A DNA stretch of 64,000 nucleotides, from contig OY743189.1 of NCBI GenBank assembly GCA_963555705.1, positions 2,373,501-2,437,500 on the forward strand. The letters are read 5' to 3'. The position numbers were made by a program, and so were the translations under genes. Position 1 is the stretch's first letter; the number at the start of each line of letters is the position of its first letter. This stretch comes from Ligustrum vulgare. Lineage: Eukaryota > Streptophyta > Magnoliopsida > Lamiales > Oleaceae. Shown here piece by piece: positions 1 through 11,035 of the stretch. A model generated the notes under the pieces. It saw nothing but the letters and a program-made list of their open reading frames with translations, did no database searches and was not told the origin of the DNA.

Positions 1-1122
1 CAGCAAGCTACAAGATCAACTTGATGTTGATCCATCTGAATATGATATGAAATTTGGATTTCTATATAACTCTAATTCTACTGTTGCATTGCCAACCTTG
101 TTTGTTACTTCTGATGTGCAAATTACGTGGTTAATTGAGGCAAATAAAAAGGAAACTATTCCTCTCTGTGTAACTTTAGTACGAAAGGATACTCCCGATA
201 ATCAGAATGAAGAATTCGATGGTGGGGATCAGAATGGTAATGATATTTGGGACACATTAAAAATAGCTCGTAAGGATGATGATGTTATTCCTGATACAGT
301 TGCTATACTCCATGATCCTCTTATCACCCATAGAGGTCACGATGTAGTCGGAGACAATCAGGAGGACATTCCATTTACAAACAATGATCTGATTAATTTA
401 TCCAGACGTCAACATGAGAACTTCGAGAACTCACAGGCTGGGCCAAGTTCACGATCGACTAATTGTTCACGTGTGGTTCCAGATGATGAAGATTTGGAAG
501 TCTAGCAATTATTTAATACCAAGCAAGATCTCCAAGAAGCGGTGCATAGTATTGCACTTAAGCACAATTTCGAGTTTAAAGTGAAGAAGTCAGACAAGAG
601 TACCTACACAATTGCCTGTGTAGATGATAATTGTAGTTGGCGTCTGCGAGCAACGAGGATGGACACAAATCAATTCTTCGTAGTTCGCAAGTATGCACGA
701 GAACATACTTGTCAAGTGGGCATTCGTCGAAATGATCACAGACAAGCGCGTTCATGGTTTATAGAACGATAGATAATGCATAAGTTTGATGACCCAAGGA
801 CTATTTATAGACCTAGAGATATCATTAACGATGTGTAGAGAGATTTTGGGGTGACCATGAGTTACCAGAAGGCCAGGAAGGCTAGAGAATGTGCGTTAGA
901 GGATTTAATGGGTTCACCCGAGGAAATTTATGCGAAATTAGCCAGGTATTGTCATAACATGTCGAGAACTAATCCTGGTTCGACATTTTTATTGAGGCTG
1001 ACGACAACAATTGCATCAAGTATTTTTTCATGGCTCTTGGACAATGCATAAATGGATTTAGAAGATCGATGCGACCTCTAATTCTAGTAGATGTAACAAC
1101 ACTGAAAGCTAGATATGAAGGG

Positions 1123-1418
1123 AAGTTAATTTGTAACGACCCGGGTCCTACTTAACGGGCTATCCCGGCCGTTAGATGACGGCGTACTGTCCCCACTGTA
1201 CCAATACGAGTCTCTTCAGCATGCTTTTTCCTCACTCGCACGCTCCCCGAGAAAACTTCCCAGGAGGTCACCCATCCTGGAATTTCTCCAAGCCAAGCAC
1301 GCTTAATTGTGGAGTTTCTAACGATGGACTTCTGAAAAAGAAGGTGCACCTTGTTGGTATGAGTAGTACCTATCATTTCTTTTTAAGCTTTCTTAGTCGG
1401 GGTATTACAAAGTTAATT
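1123..1418. mobile_element. Cassandra-like (5S-containing) element or solo LTR with 9-bp target duplication
   Basis: A 278-bp insertion (1132-1409) begins TGTAACGACCC and ends GGGGTATTACA. It interrupts the transposase at a site that is continuous in copy 2 (around 63196-63204). The flanks AAGTTAATT at 1123-1131 and 1410-1418 are identical and occur once in copy 2. The interior holds an antisense 5S rRNA-derived segment. A unit of this size with TG...CA ends and 5S sequence matches the LTR of Cassandra TRIM retrotransposons, so this is probably a solo LTR. The 9-bp duplication is longer than the usual 4-6 bp of LTR elements and would better suit a MULE. The terminal repeats match imperfectly over about 12 bp. 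Confidence 0.7.
1250..1365 (-). other. 5S rRNA-derived pol III promoter segment
   Basis: Read on the minus strand this contains the conserved 5S gene internal control region. The C-box (GGATGGGTGACCTCCTGGGA) is intact, and the A-box start AAGCGTGCTTGG is present. The following bases (CTTGGAGAA) differ from a true 5S gene, as does the 5' part of the molecule. It is therefore a 5S-derived sequence inside a mobile element and not a 5S rRNA gene. It may still support pol III transcription. Confidence 0.7.
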
Positions 1419-2468
1419 ATTACTACATGTCAAGATGCCAACATTCAAATATACCCTCTTGCGTTCGTCATAGTGGATAGCGAAAATGATCTAGCGATGA
1501 ATTGGTTTTTCTCAAAGTTGAGGGAAGTAATTGAAGATATCCATGACCTTGCTTTTATAACTGATCGGAGAAATTCTATCATAAATGGTATAGCTGAAGT
1601 TTTTCCCAAGGCACACCATGGTTATTGCGTGTACCATATACAAGGTAATTTGAAGACGACGTACCTTGGTACTGGGATCGTTTTCTTGTTTAAGAGAGCG
1701 GCAGAGGCTTACATTTTTGAAGATTATAATAAGTTCATGATCGAAATAGATAACAAGAGTAAGAAAGCCTTGCAGTACTTAATAGATAAATTGGGGATTC
1801 AACATTGGGCACGGTGTCAATTTCCAGGACGTCGATACAATATGATGAAGTCAAATAACGTGGAGTCTTTGAATGCATTATTTAAGAAGGATCGAGAGTT
1901 ACCAATTCTGGAAATGATTTAGAACATTAGGGAGAAGTTACAGGTTTGGTTTCACGACAGACGCAAGGAATCTCAATCATGCACATCTTATCTCAAGACA
2001 TTAGACATGGCTAAAAGGTTGGGCGTGGAGCCACTGGATCAGTTTAGATTCAATGTCGTATGCGGACGTAATGTTGGTTATGTTGTGGCCTTGAATGACA
2101 ACACGTGCACGTGTAGACAGTTTCAGCTTGAGAGCTTTCCATGCGCTCATGCAGTTGCAGTTACTAGACATAGGGGCTTTTCACCACAGTCATTATCAAC
2201 TGAGTACTATACTACTGCTTTGTGGAGAGAAGCATATGCTAAAACTATATTTCCTCGACCAAATGAGGCTGAGTGGGAACTTCCCTAACACTTGCTTCCG
2301 CTTGATAATTTACTGCCACCGAATGTCCGAAGACGTACTCCTGGACGTGTACGTACGTCTAGAATACCATCTACTGGAGAGTTTTCCAGACCGCGAAAGT
2401 GCGGCAGGTGCGGCACGGTCGGTCATACTCGCCAAATTTGTACTAGTCAGATTCCCTTGAATAATTAA

Positions 2469-2966
2469 TCTTATCACTATTAAAACTTTTATTGTAATTG
2501 TAGTGTTGTTGATAATAAATTATCTTATTTTGTCTATGTTAATAAAGTTCGTGAATTGCTTATCATACGATGAAATATGATAAATGTTTCTTGGGGAAAA
2601 AAAGATATTTTAGGGTTTAGTTTTCTATTTTAGGGTTTAGGGTTTATATATATATATATACTACCTTTTTGTTCCAAAAAAAAAAATATATTGTTATATA
2701 TACTTGTGAGGCAATTTATTCAACTTTACTCTTAATTAACCCTCCATACCCTAAACCCCAAAACCCCACGGGCCGGACCATGACCAAACGTGGATTTTTT
2801 TATATTTTTTTAATTTTTATTATGTAAATTAATGCACGTGGAAATATTGAATGATGGTAATTGAAAATAATGTATGCAGTTGTAATTTGAAAAGTAATAA
2901 ATAAATTGGCAAATAAATATATATACACAATTACATATAAAAACTATAATTTTACATTTCTAAATC
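2469..2966. other. Region between the convergent MULE genes, with telomere-like motifs
   Basis: No coding potential is visible. It has several TTTAGGG-type heptamers at 2609-2647 and reverse forms near 2746-2766 (telobox-like), a short TA run at 2648-2661 and an A-run near 2677. It is probably the 3' flank shared by the transposase (+) and the ULP1-like gene (-). The heptamers are too few to be a telomere remnant. Confidence 0.4.
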
Positions 2967-4768
2967 TTATGGATCACAATTGTACGTAAATAAATCAGTA
3001 GCCAACTTTATCCTCCACTTTTGTATATGTTCTTGATTGATCATCTTGACATCTCGTCCGATGCTCAAGAACTCAATATATTTTATTGCAAAAATCCCCC
3101 AATCACCACTGTAAGTTAAAAAAAAAATTAGTGAAATAAATGAACATAGTTAAGAATTTAATTCAATACTAGAATACGAGTATAAGAAAATTTACCTGAC
3201 ACCTTTTTTGGAAATCCCCTCGATTCTCTCAATGGCTAGTACATCATCGACATGAATTCTAGCACGCTTAGCCATTAGAGGAACAATGACTGGAAGGATA
3301 TCAGAGCTTCTTGGAGCTGGGTCTCTGTAAAACAACCATGATCGGAGTCGTACACATACATTTTCGATTCAGCGAACACGACCTCAACAGCAATGATGCG
3401 CGAGTTCGCGATCACCGGAATATAAATGTGTGTACAACTCATCCACGACTGGCCACACACAGGCTCTACCCCTACCATGAAGTCTAACATGTAATCTGGT
3501 AACACGTACGAGGTAGGATTGTTTTCGTACATTGAGTACTCGATGTCGATAGCGTTTTTAAAGCTGCAGCACAAGATCACTCGCCCGGGAAAGCCGAACG
3601 ATTTCGGGTACCTACTAGCCCGATCGCGTAGCAACTCCATCGCAAGATCAACATGCTACAACATAAAATATAAGCGAATTAAATATTATCTAATCAAAAA
3701 ATAATATAGTGAGTTCACATAATTACGATTATGCACTCTTGCGAACCAATCTTTGGCATCCGATATTGTTGTCTTCCCAATGGAAAAGCGAAACCTGAAT
3801 GAATAAATAATTAGAAAGTCATATACAATCATTTTAACAGTTAAGAAATAAATACACAAAATCATAAGAAACTTACTTCGACTTAAGTTGAGAGTACCAC
3901 ATATCGAACACCTTTTGCTTCGCCGGATCGACTTCGCGGAATAAGTTGACATAAGTGCTGTCCAAGAATGTCCTCTTCTTCGCCTCGACTGTAAAGGGAG
4001 AAAGAACATGCTGTGAGGGTTGTCTTGTCCTCTTACTTATAATCTGCTCCTTCACCTCGACAGTACGTTTCCATCCCCTCTTCTCGACCATCTCCGTCGG
4101 CCCTCAGTCGACTCATCCTCCGGCACCTCCGACACCTGAGGCACCTCCTCCTCCACCCCCCGAGACACCTCCTCTGCCACCCCTGTCGACATCTCCATCG
4201 ACACATGTGGATTAGTCACATCCTCAGACACCCGAGGCACCTCCTCCTCCTCCTCCTCCGCCACCGTCCGAGATACCTCCGCCTCCCGAGGTACCTCCTC
4301 CTCCTCCGCCCCCCGAGGCACCTCCTCCGCCGCCCCCCGAGGCACCTCCTACCCCGCAACCCTAGGCACCTCCTCCTCCTCCTCCACCCGAGGCACCTCC
4401 TCCCCCGCAACCCGAGGAACCTCCTCCTCCGCCCCTCGAGGCACCTCCTCTTCCACCTGAGGCACCTCCTCCGCCACCGGCACCCCCTCAGTCACATCCC
4501 CAGCCACCCAAGTCGGCACCCGGTAAAAATCTTGCTCCATCATCCAAGCTATCATATCATCCAGCTCATCATGCTCTGACATCATATCTGATACTCCATG
4601 CCCACATCGGAGCTCATCCCTAAGGGCGTCGACCTTACCTCCGAAGGCGTCGACCTTCACTTCGAGGGCGTCGACCTTACCTCCGAGCTCATCCCGAAGG
4701 GCATGCATCTCATCACGAATGATCCCCACCAGATGCTCAAACAAATCATCAATGTGAGGTACGGGGCG
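2967..4768 (-). pseudogene. ULP1-like (C48) protease, C-terminal exons of MULE-borne gene
   Basis: Exons inferred from splice sites on the minus strand are 4768-3877, 3794-3727, 3655-3196 and 3108-2967 (stop TAA at 2967-2969). The first begins with a coiled-coil-like segment (FEHLVGIIRDEMHALRDEL) and runs into Glu-Val-Pro-Arg repeats. The third carries ULP1-type sequence, SCTHIYIPVIANS then YVYDSDHGCFTETQLQEAL. The last has GDWGIFAIKYIEFLSIG. In plant homologues the second block normally reads HW where this copy has RI, and the last reads DCG where this copy has DWG. The catalytic His and Cys therefore seem lost, while the Asp of VYDSD remains. There is a TAG in the repeat region (4349-4351), a frameshift near 4095 and one near 3300, and the 3727/3655 junction is out of phase. 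In an intact MULE such a protein may process SUMO or ubiquitin-like conjugates. Here it is dead. Confidence 0.75.
4109..4500 (-). repeat. Coding minisatellite for Glu-Val-Pro-Arg repeats
   Basis: On the plus strand this is a run of GAGGCACCTCCTCC-type units. On the minus strand it encodes repeated EEVPRG/EEVPRVA motifs within the ULP1-like gene. It is acidic and Pro-rich, likely disordered. Unit lengths vary, and one Glu codon has become TAG at 4349-4351. The proline-rich translation on the other strand is a by-product. Confidence 0.75.
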
Positions 4769-4833
4769 CTGAAAACAAAAATGACAATTGATTATTTAAC
4801 TCAAATATTATAACATGTAAATGTGATCATTAA

Positions 4834-5870
4834 AAATACTATAGTTTATTGAAAACTGAATCCATGAACATACCGATGGAGTGGAGGAGCGTAAAGGTCC
4901 GCGAGATGTCCCAGTGAATGAGATCTCATGAGCGGAGAGGACATGTCTCGTACTTGGCTGCGGTGATCCTAGATAAATAAACAAAAGTGGAAATTAAATT
5001 TCGAATATTGTTTATTTAAGATTCTACAAAATTTTCGACAGAGTCTCCCCTTAAAATTGGACTTAGCCACCCTATAAAGGGACATCAAAATGACATAATA
5101 AAGCAAAAACATTCAAGCACTCAACCACGAGAATTCAAAACACCAATCACAACTCAATAATACTCCCATATCACCGACTACTCCAAAAATAATTCTCAAC
5201 TCATAAATATATCAAATTCAAATTATAAACTCCAACAAATATAATAGGAAATAAACTAACCCCTAGTAAAATATTATAGCTTATTGAAAACTGAATCCAT
5301 GAACATACCGGGGGAGTGGGGGAGCGTAAAGGTCCACGAGATGCCCCCACTGAATGAGATCTCATGAGCGGCAGGGACATGTCTCATACTGGACTGCGTT
5401 GATCCTAGATATAACAAATGTGGAAATTAAATGTCGAATATTGTTTATTTAAGATTCTACAAAATTTTCGACAGAGACTCTTCTTAAAATTGGACTTAAC
5501 CACCCTATAAAGGGACATCAAATTGTCATAATAAACCAAAAACATTCAAGCACTCAACCACGACAATTCAAAACACCAACCACAACTCAATAATACTCCC
5601 ATATCACCAACTACTCGAAAAATAATTCTCAACTCATAAACATATCAAATTCAAATTATAAACTCCAAATAATATAATAGGAAATAAACTAACCCCCAGT
5701 AAAATATTATAACTTATTGAAAATTGAATTCATGAATATACCGGGGGAGTAGGGGAGCGTAAAGGTTCTGGGAGATGCCCCCGGTGAATGAGATCTCATG
5801 AGCAGCGGGGACATGTCTCGTACTGGACTGCGTTGATCCTAGATAAATAAACAAAAATGAAAATTAATTA
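4834..5870 (-). repeat. Tandem repeat of about 434 bp creating three copies of one exon
   Basis: Units begin at 4834, 5269 and 5702 (periods 435 and 433 bp). The third is partial, and a short related stub precedes the first at about 4768-4833. Each unit contains one short exon of the minus-strand ULP1-like gene flanked by AG and GT splice signals, plus intron. The units are highly similar throughout, so the duplication is much younger than the gene family. Confidence 0.85.
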
Positions 5871-5980
5871 TTTAACCCAAAAGGTAAATAACAATCTAAA
5901 ATTACATTACATACCAGTCCACGCATGTAGTCCTGCTCCTCCTCTTCGGTCGAAGCCGTCAACTCACGAAGGACTTCGAG
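4874..5980 (-). pseudogene. Middle exons of the ULP1-like gene, including a triplicated exon
   Basis: Exons inferred on the minus strand: 5980-5915 (66 bp, encoding EVLRELTASTEEEEQDYMRG), then 5838-5742 (97 bp), 5404-5309 (96 bp) and 4968-4874 (95 bp). The last three are the same exon repeated. All have AG acceptors and GT donors. Spliced together they stay open and hand phase 0 to the exon starting at 4768. The encoded text is Ser/Pro/His-rich linker (for example RSHSPGASPRTFTLP) with no domain I recognise. The upstream neighbour is the DUF1985 exon pair at 10.6-11.0 and 25.3-25.8 kb. The exon structure is inferred. Confidence 0.65.
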
Positions 5981-5998
5981 CTAATATATTAACATTCA

Positions 5999-6620
5999 AA
6001 CAATTTATAAATCATGTGTCAAATATTATACTTGATTATTGTCCAATTTTACGTATTTTAAAGAAATAAATAAATGAAAATATATAATTTTGGGATATAA
6101 ATTTTGTCATTTAGAGTGAAACTTATAAAAGATTCAATTTTATTTCTTTAACTCTAAATTGATTTTATTTGCTTATAATTTCATTTACTTAATTGCAGGT
6201 ACATTTTCGATAATTTCAACTCAAAAAAAAATCCCTAGCTTAATGGACCCGAAAAAGCCCAAATTGAAAAAAAAAAAAAAAAAACCTACAACCTATCTTC
6301 TCACGAACCACTCACTCATTCCATGTTTAACCTCCCTCTCCCGCAACCAGTTCCCAGCCGCAACCTCCCTCTTCCACAAAACCAGCAGCAGCAGCCTTCT
6401 TCTCTCTTGGCCAGCAGCACCTTCATCCCCCTCACCATTCAACAGCCCTCAGCCATCACCATACAGCCGCAGGTGTCTCTATATTCTCTCCTCTCTCACG
6501 TCACCTTGAACCAACGGCCGCAACAGCCAGCATCTCTCTTTCCTGGGCCCTGCACTTCATCCGCAACCTGCTTCCTCTCTCACAAATTCTCGCTATCTCT
6601 AACCCAGCAGTCTCGGCAGC
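5999..6620. other. Intron or inserted sequence of unknown identity, left part
   Basis: No gene is recognised. A pyrimidine-rich, CT/CAG-containing stretch (about 6290-6620) gives chance open frames rich in Ser, Pro and Gln. It continues at 9766 after the gypsy element that is inserted with TSD TCCCA. Together with 9766-10560 it fills the gap between two exons of the ULP1-like gene. It could be a large intron or the leader/LTR of another degraded retroelement. Confidence 0.4.
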
Positions 6621-9600
6621 TCCCATGTAGCGATCGAGAAATTTTCAAACTTAAAAGACTTGTTTTACTAAACTTGTCGCTACGACTCTCCAACCTTACG
6701 ATTATTATTCCAAAACCAGCGCTCTCGTCTAGTCATATTAATTATTTTAAGATTTTAAGAAAGAAGAGATTTTGATCAAGTATCCAATTATTTTAAATCA
6801 AGAAAAATTTTAGATTTCGAGGACGAAATTATTTTAAGGTGGTAGGGTTGTAGCGACCAAGAATTTTTCATGACTTATTTAAATAAATATTATTTAAAAC
6901 GTGTCGCTACGACTTTACCTATTTATTTTAAACACATTTTCGTCTAGCCAATGAAAATAAAAATTTAATTTTTAAATTTACCTTATTCCAATTTCCAAAT
7001 TTTATTAAATGATGTACAAGTCCGTTATTTTATTTAAAGTCCAAATTTTAATTTTTATGTTGATCCAAACTTCTATCCTTTTGAGCCCAATCAAGTGACA
7101 ACAATTTTCGAATTTCAAAAATTATATTATTTTAATTATTTTAATTTATCTTAGTTCAATTTAAACTTTATTAAAAGTTTCTCATTTTCATTATTTTAAG
7201 GTCTAAATTTATTATTTACCTTTAAGCTCAAATTCTATTTATCTTGGATCAAATATATTCCTATCAAATTTCAATATGACCCAATCAAATTCCTTGGCCC
7301 ATTTTATAAAAAGCCCAATAGGTGAATTTTCTGATTTCCATACAAACTCCACTAATTCCCAATTTCACAGCCAATCTATGTCCCATTATCAACCCCAATT
7401 TCCTCAAATTCCTGTGAATTAGCAATCATCTCCTTACAAACCCCTTTCATTTTGTCCTAAATCAACTTTCAACCATAATTTACCAAGGTTAATTCCCAAT
7501 CAATAGAATAATTCTTGCTACCTCTTCACAAACTTACGACACAAAATTATTCACATGCAGAATTCTTGGTAAGTTCTTTCCCCAATCCTGAATTTCCTCC
7601 TTCAACAGCAGATAAGAAATTCCACAATCAACACCCACGATCACTCATCAATCAACTTTAATCCTCTTGCAAACCCCTTCAATCTTCCCCCAAATTATAT
7701 GCTGCCCTTACCTACCAATTTGAGCCTCAACAATACGTGTATATCTCCCTCACCTTGCACGAGCAGCACACACAAGTTGCAGCAAATCCTTTTGGTATTC
7801 ATCCCTTCCCCAGCAACATTCACACACAAACAACACAACCAGCTCACACCAAACTCCAATTTTTTCCGGCCAAGACTCTACGGTCACGGCCCAACCCAGA
7901 CTGCATTTCCCCAAATCCTGATCAAACCAATCTGCAACATCAAAACCACCAAGCTGCCAAGAAATCGACCATCATTACAGTCACCACCAAAACAGTATCC
8001 ACAGTCGGCCAACCCCAAATTCACTGCAAGCCAGATACCAGAATCACGCAACCACCACCATCGAACCACTACAGAACCACAGCCACCTCCTTCATCATCG
8101 CCACACCCACCGCCTGTACCCAAGCACCCCAGCCATCAACACCACCACAATATCACCACAATGTCGAAAATGGAACCACCCAAATCTCACCTATATCATC
8201 ATCACAACCGACCATTCAGCCATCACCATTGCCACCACCGTGTTCAGTCACTACCACCACAAAACGCAACAACCACCATCGCCTGCGAGCTCCAACCCGT
8301 TACCACGAACCCACCGTCATCACCTCCACAATCGGACACTACTGCTCAACACCAAATCTTCATCAATCAACCAAAATCAAACCCAAAACCCAAGAACAAA
8401 CGGAGCCCAGAAGCTTACCTCTACCCTTGACCCATTTCAACCGGATTCGTCACCGGAAATCCCAAATCCAAGACTCGGTTCTCCCCCAAAATTCTGCCCA
8501 AATCTTCTCCTTTCCGCTGTTTTCTCTACATCTCTACCACCGCCACCTGCCGGCGGAGTTTTCACCGGAGTTCGCCGGTAGTATAGCACCGAACGGAGCT
8601 TCGGTTGCCTTAGCCACACCCTCTCTTCTTTCTTCTCTGATGTGCGATTTTGGAGAGAGAAATATGATAATTTGATATGTATATATTGTGATTTCATTAA
8701 TTACCTATGGTAGCCCCAAGTTTTAAACTTTTTTCAAATCAGTCCCTATGTTTTGAATATAATCATTTCAGCCCTTAAGTCTTAAATGATTTTAATCGGC
8801 CACTCTATTTTTAAAATCTATTATTTCAGCACGATAGTTTAATATTCGTTTTGAGTTTCAACTCAACTTTTGAAAAGTATTAATTTTAGTCCCTCAACTT
8901 TCAAATTATTCATTTTAGTCCATCATCTTTCAAAGTATTCATTTTAGTCCTCCAAGTTTTAAAATAATCATTTCAGTCCCTAAAGTTCAAAGTCATTTAA
9001 ATCAATTTTAAAGTATTAAATTGGACTTATCATTTTAAGTTATGCTGGACGAGACGCTTGGACATTAAGAAGAACAACGTGAACTTTCTTGCTCAACTTT
9101 CAGACTCGTGATTTGAGGTAGACTCGCCCCCAGTAATTAGTTTAAATTATAATTGCATGTCTTATGTGAAATTACGTCATTTACATGCTTTGATGCATGA
9201 GACGAGAAAAGAATATCTCTTATGAGATAAGATGAGAAATGATGATGTTATGCATAACTTATGTGCCTTAAGTGCACGAGACGAGACTACCCACACCCTA
9301 TGATTTTTAAAGAGCCTTGATTTTGAAAGTAAAGTAGCCCAAGAATATGAGAATGATGTCATTGTATGATTGCATAATTACGTGTTCAATTATTCTGTAA
9401 ATTAATTATTGGCGATGAGTCTACTGAGTATTTTTCGAAATACTCATTCCATTATTTTAACAGTTTTTGCAGATCTCGGAAATGGCGGCGAATGAAAGGG
9501 GCAGCGTTGGCAAATTGAATAAATGATGATGTTATTAGAAAATTTTATGAATGTTACTCTTTAAGTTATTTATCACTAATTTCATTTAAATAATTGGGAT

Positions 9601-9765
9601 TAAATTGTTATGAATTGTTATATATTTAAATTAATAAAGTTTCCGCTGAAATTTTCAAATGATGAATGTGATGCTTTGAATTAAATTTATTTTCCGTGAT
9701 AAAGTCAATTTTAAAGGACGAAGTGGCGTCCCGGGCTCCGCCGGAATTCGGGGCGTTACATCCCA
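6621..9765 (+). mobile_element. Internally deleted gypsy LTR retrotransposon, TSD TCCCA
   Basis: The element spans 6626-9760 and is flanked by TCCCA at 6621-6625 and 9761-9765. It starts TGTAGCGATCGAG and ends GGGGCGTTACA. The 5' LTR is reduced to about 140 bp. It jumps straight to the end of the pol region, where the sequence encoding FEDEI (TTCGAGGACGAAATT) is followed by a purine-rich AAGGTGGTAGGG tract. A full 3' LTR comes next at 6849-9760. All gag-pol is missing. Ends and pol tail are typical of Del/Tekay-type chromoviruses, which is a family-level inference. It lies inside the intron-like region of the ULP1 gene and is younger than that gene. Confidence 0.85.
6849..9760 (+). repeat. 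3' LTR (2.9 kb) of the TCCCA gypsy element
   Basis: It begins TGTAGCGACC directly after the purine tract and ends GGGGCGTTACA at the target duplication. The segment 7700-8600 is C-rich and gives long chance open frames (His/Pro/Thr-rich). I do not regard these as genes. Part of it resembles the LTR at 29662-32247 (shared start, shared CCCGGGCTCCG end, and a shared stretch with TTTTGCAGATCTCGGAAATG). Confidence 0.85.
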
Positions 9766-10560
9766 TCTCTGGTTTTCCTTTCACCTTCAACCTCTCCCTC
9801 ACGTCTTCTCTCAATACCTTCAACTTCCCAGCAGCCGCCACTTCCCAACGCTCTCCTTCACCGTCCCCAAGCAGCAGCCTCTGGGTTTAATTGAATTGTT
9901 CAAGTTTATAATTTGTCTTGTTCTTTTAGTTGTTTTAATTGTTAGTTTCAATAAATTAGATTATTCATATTAGTTTGTTTTTAGATATTTTTAATTATTG
10001 CATTTTCATTTTCAAATTTGAATTTCGTTTTCTAGTAATGATAATTGTTTGGTTGAATTGTAATTCGATTACTTTAATTATGTCCGGCTAAGTTATTTTT
10101 GAGGGGAATTATTCTTAGTTTCAATGGGTGAATGTTAATTTTCTATAGATGAATTCTTGTGATTGATGATAAATAACGAGTGTTTTAAATTTTCAAATTA
10201 TTTTACTTCGATTGATGTCGTTGATGTAGTATGTATTAAATATGCACACAACATGCTCGACTAAATGCCGTAAAATAAATTGACTAATTTTCATACGAAT
10301 ATGTTTAAATCTTATCGATCTCAAGAAATTCACACTAATCTTACTTGCAAAACCCAATTGATAGCGAAAGGATAACTCCACTCGAATTCCCTTTCATTGC
10401 AAATTAATTATATTCTCTTCAATTTCATTTTCGCATAATTGAAATCATAGTTTAGTTTTCGAATTTAGCAAATATTACGATACCAATAAAATCCCTAGGA
10501 AGAATGACCCTGGATTATTGCTAGGCTATAACTTGACCCCTTTATACTTGGAGGGTAGAT
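9766..10560. other. Intron or inserted sequence of unknown identity, right part
   Basis: It continues 6620 in the empty-site alignment. A CT-rich first 120 bp is followed by AT-rich DNA. The stretch near 10480-10560 (CCCTAGGAAGAATGACCCTGG and following) resembles leader regions of LTR elements, but I cannot assign it. No coding feature is supported. Confidence 0.35.
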
Positions 10561-10607
10561 TTAACATCGAGTCAATACTACATTAATAATAATTTCTAAA
10601 TGCTCAC

Positions 10608-11015
10608 CTAAGGATCATCGAGGATAGCCGAAAGCTGCCTAGCGCTTGGCGCTTCCGTTGCTCTCCAATTTAACATCCGAGGAAATCTCGTCCCCGTCCT
10701 AACTGCCCACCTGTCACCTAAGGCGGGAATAACCTCATATGCCCATATCTGTGAAACTTACAATTATTACGAAGATGAAAAACATAATAAACTAATTCAA
10801 AATGAAAAGTTTAAAATTATTACCGGCAGAGCAAAAGGGAAGTCGTACGCATCATACTTACGGGGGACCTTCTCCGCACTGGGCATCGAATGCGTTTTCT
10901 TAAATATATTAATGGTATCGACATAAATTTTAGACCCCCATGGATAGTTGTTGAAGGCTTAAATATCATCAACAAGTTCCAAAGCATATAAGTCGATGCC
11001 ATTCTTTGCTTGCTT
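10608..11015 (-). pseudogene. DUF1985 protein, downstream part, cut off by the CACTA insertion
   Basis: Minus-strand reading gives LYALELVDDI, a stop, then AFNNYPWGSKIYVDT and YDAYDFPFALP up to a GT donor after 10824. The next exon, 10748-10608, encodes IWAYEVIPALGDRWAV and ends with a TAG next to a donor. WAYE-type motifs after a FPWG-type motif are typical of plant DUF1985/ULP1 proteins carried by MULEs. The upstream half of the same exon lies at 25342-25827, beyond the CACTA element. Two in-frame stops show decay. Confidence 0.7.
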
Positions 11016-11035
11016 CACTACAACAAAGTTTACTT

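Larger units (their letters stand above)
1..2468 (+). pseudogene. mudrA-like MULE transposase, copy 1 (degenerate, 5' part outside window)
   Basis: The protein pieces follow the order of a plant MULE transposase. The MuDR N-terminal DNA-binding domain lies at about 505-840 and includes CVDDNCSWRLRATR and HTCQVG. The transposase core follows, with the first acidic motif at about 1087-1122 and then TCQDANIQIYPLAF, HHGYCVYHIQGNLK and NVESLNALFKKDRELP. A SWIM zinc finger at about 2100-2160 reads CTCRQFQ, then FPCAHAV. A C-terminal CCHC knuckle (KCGRCGTVGHTRQIC) ends at the TAA at 2466-2468. Defects include TAG after the codons near 503, TAG at about 836-838, TAG at 1921, a stop near 2286, a small deletion near 1990 relative to copy 2, and a 278-bp insertion between the first Asp motif and the rest of the core. 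It is not functional. The family call is firm. Confidence 0.85.

Noticed and set aside
1250..1365. 5S rRNA gene
   Set aside because: Only part of 5S is conserved and it is embedded in a mobile unit with target duplication.
2609..2766. Interstitial telomere tract
   Set aside because: Only a few TTTAGGG-type heptamers in each direction. Better described as telobox-like motifs.
4205..4579. Plus-strand proline/leucine/arginine-rich frame
   Set aside because: It is the opposite strand of the Glu-Val-Pro-Arg coding repeat. Low complexity only.
6159..6775. Plus-strand frames with Ser/Pro/Gln-rich text
   Set aside because: They cross the TCCCA target duplication into the gypsy element and have no family features.
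7699..8675. Long overlapping open frames rich in His, Pro, Thr and Gln
   Set aside because: They lie inside a C-rich part of a gypsy LTR. Several frames are open at once and show no domain text, so composition explains them.
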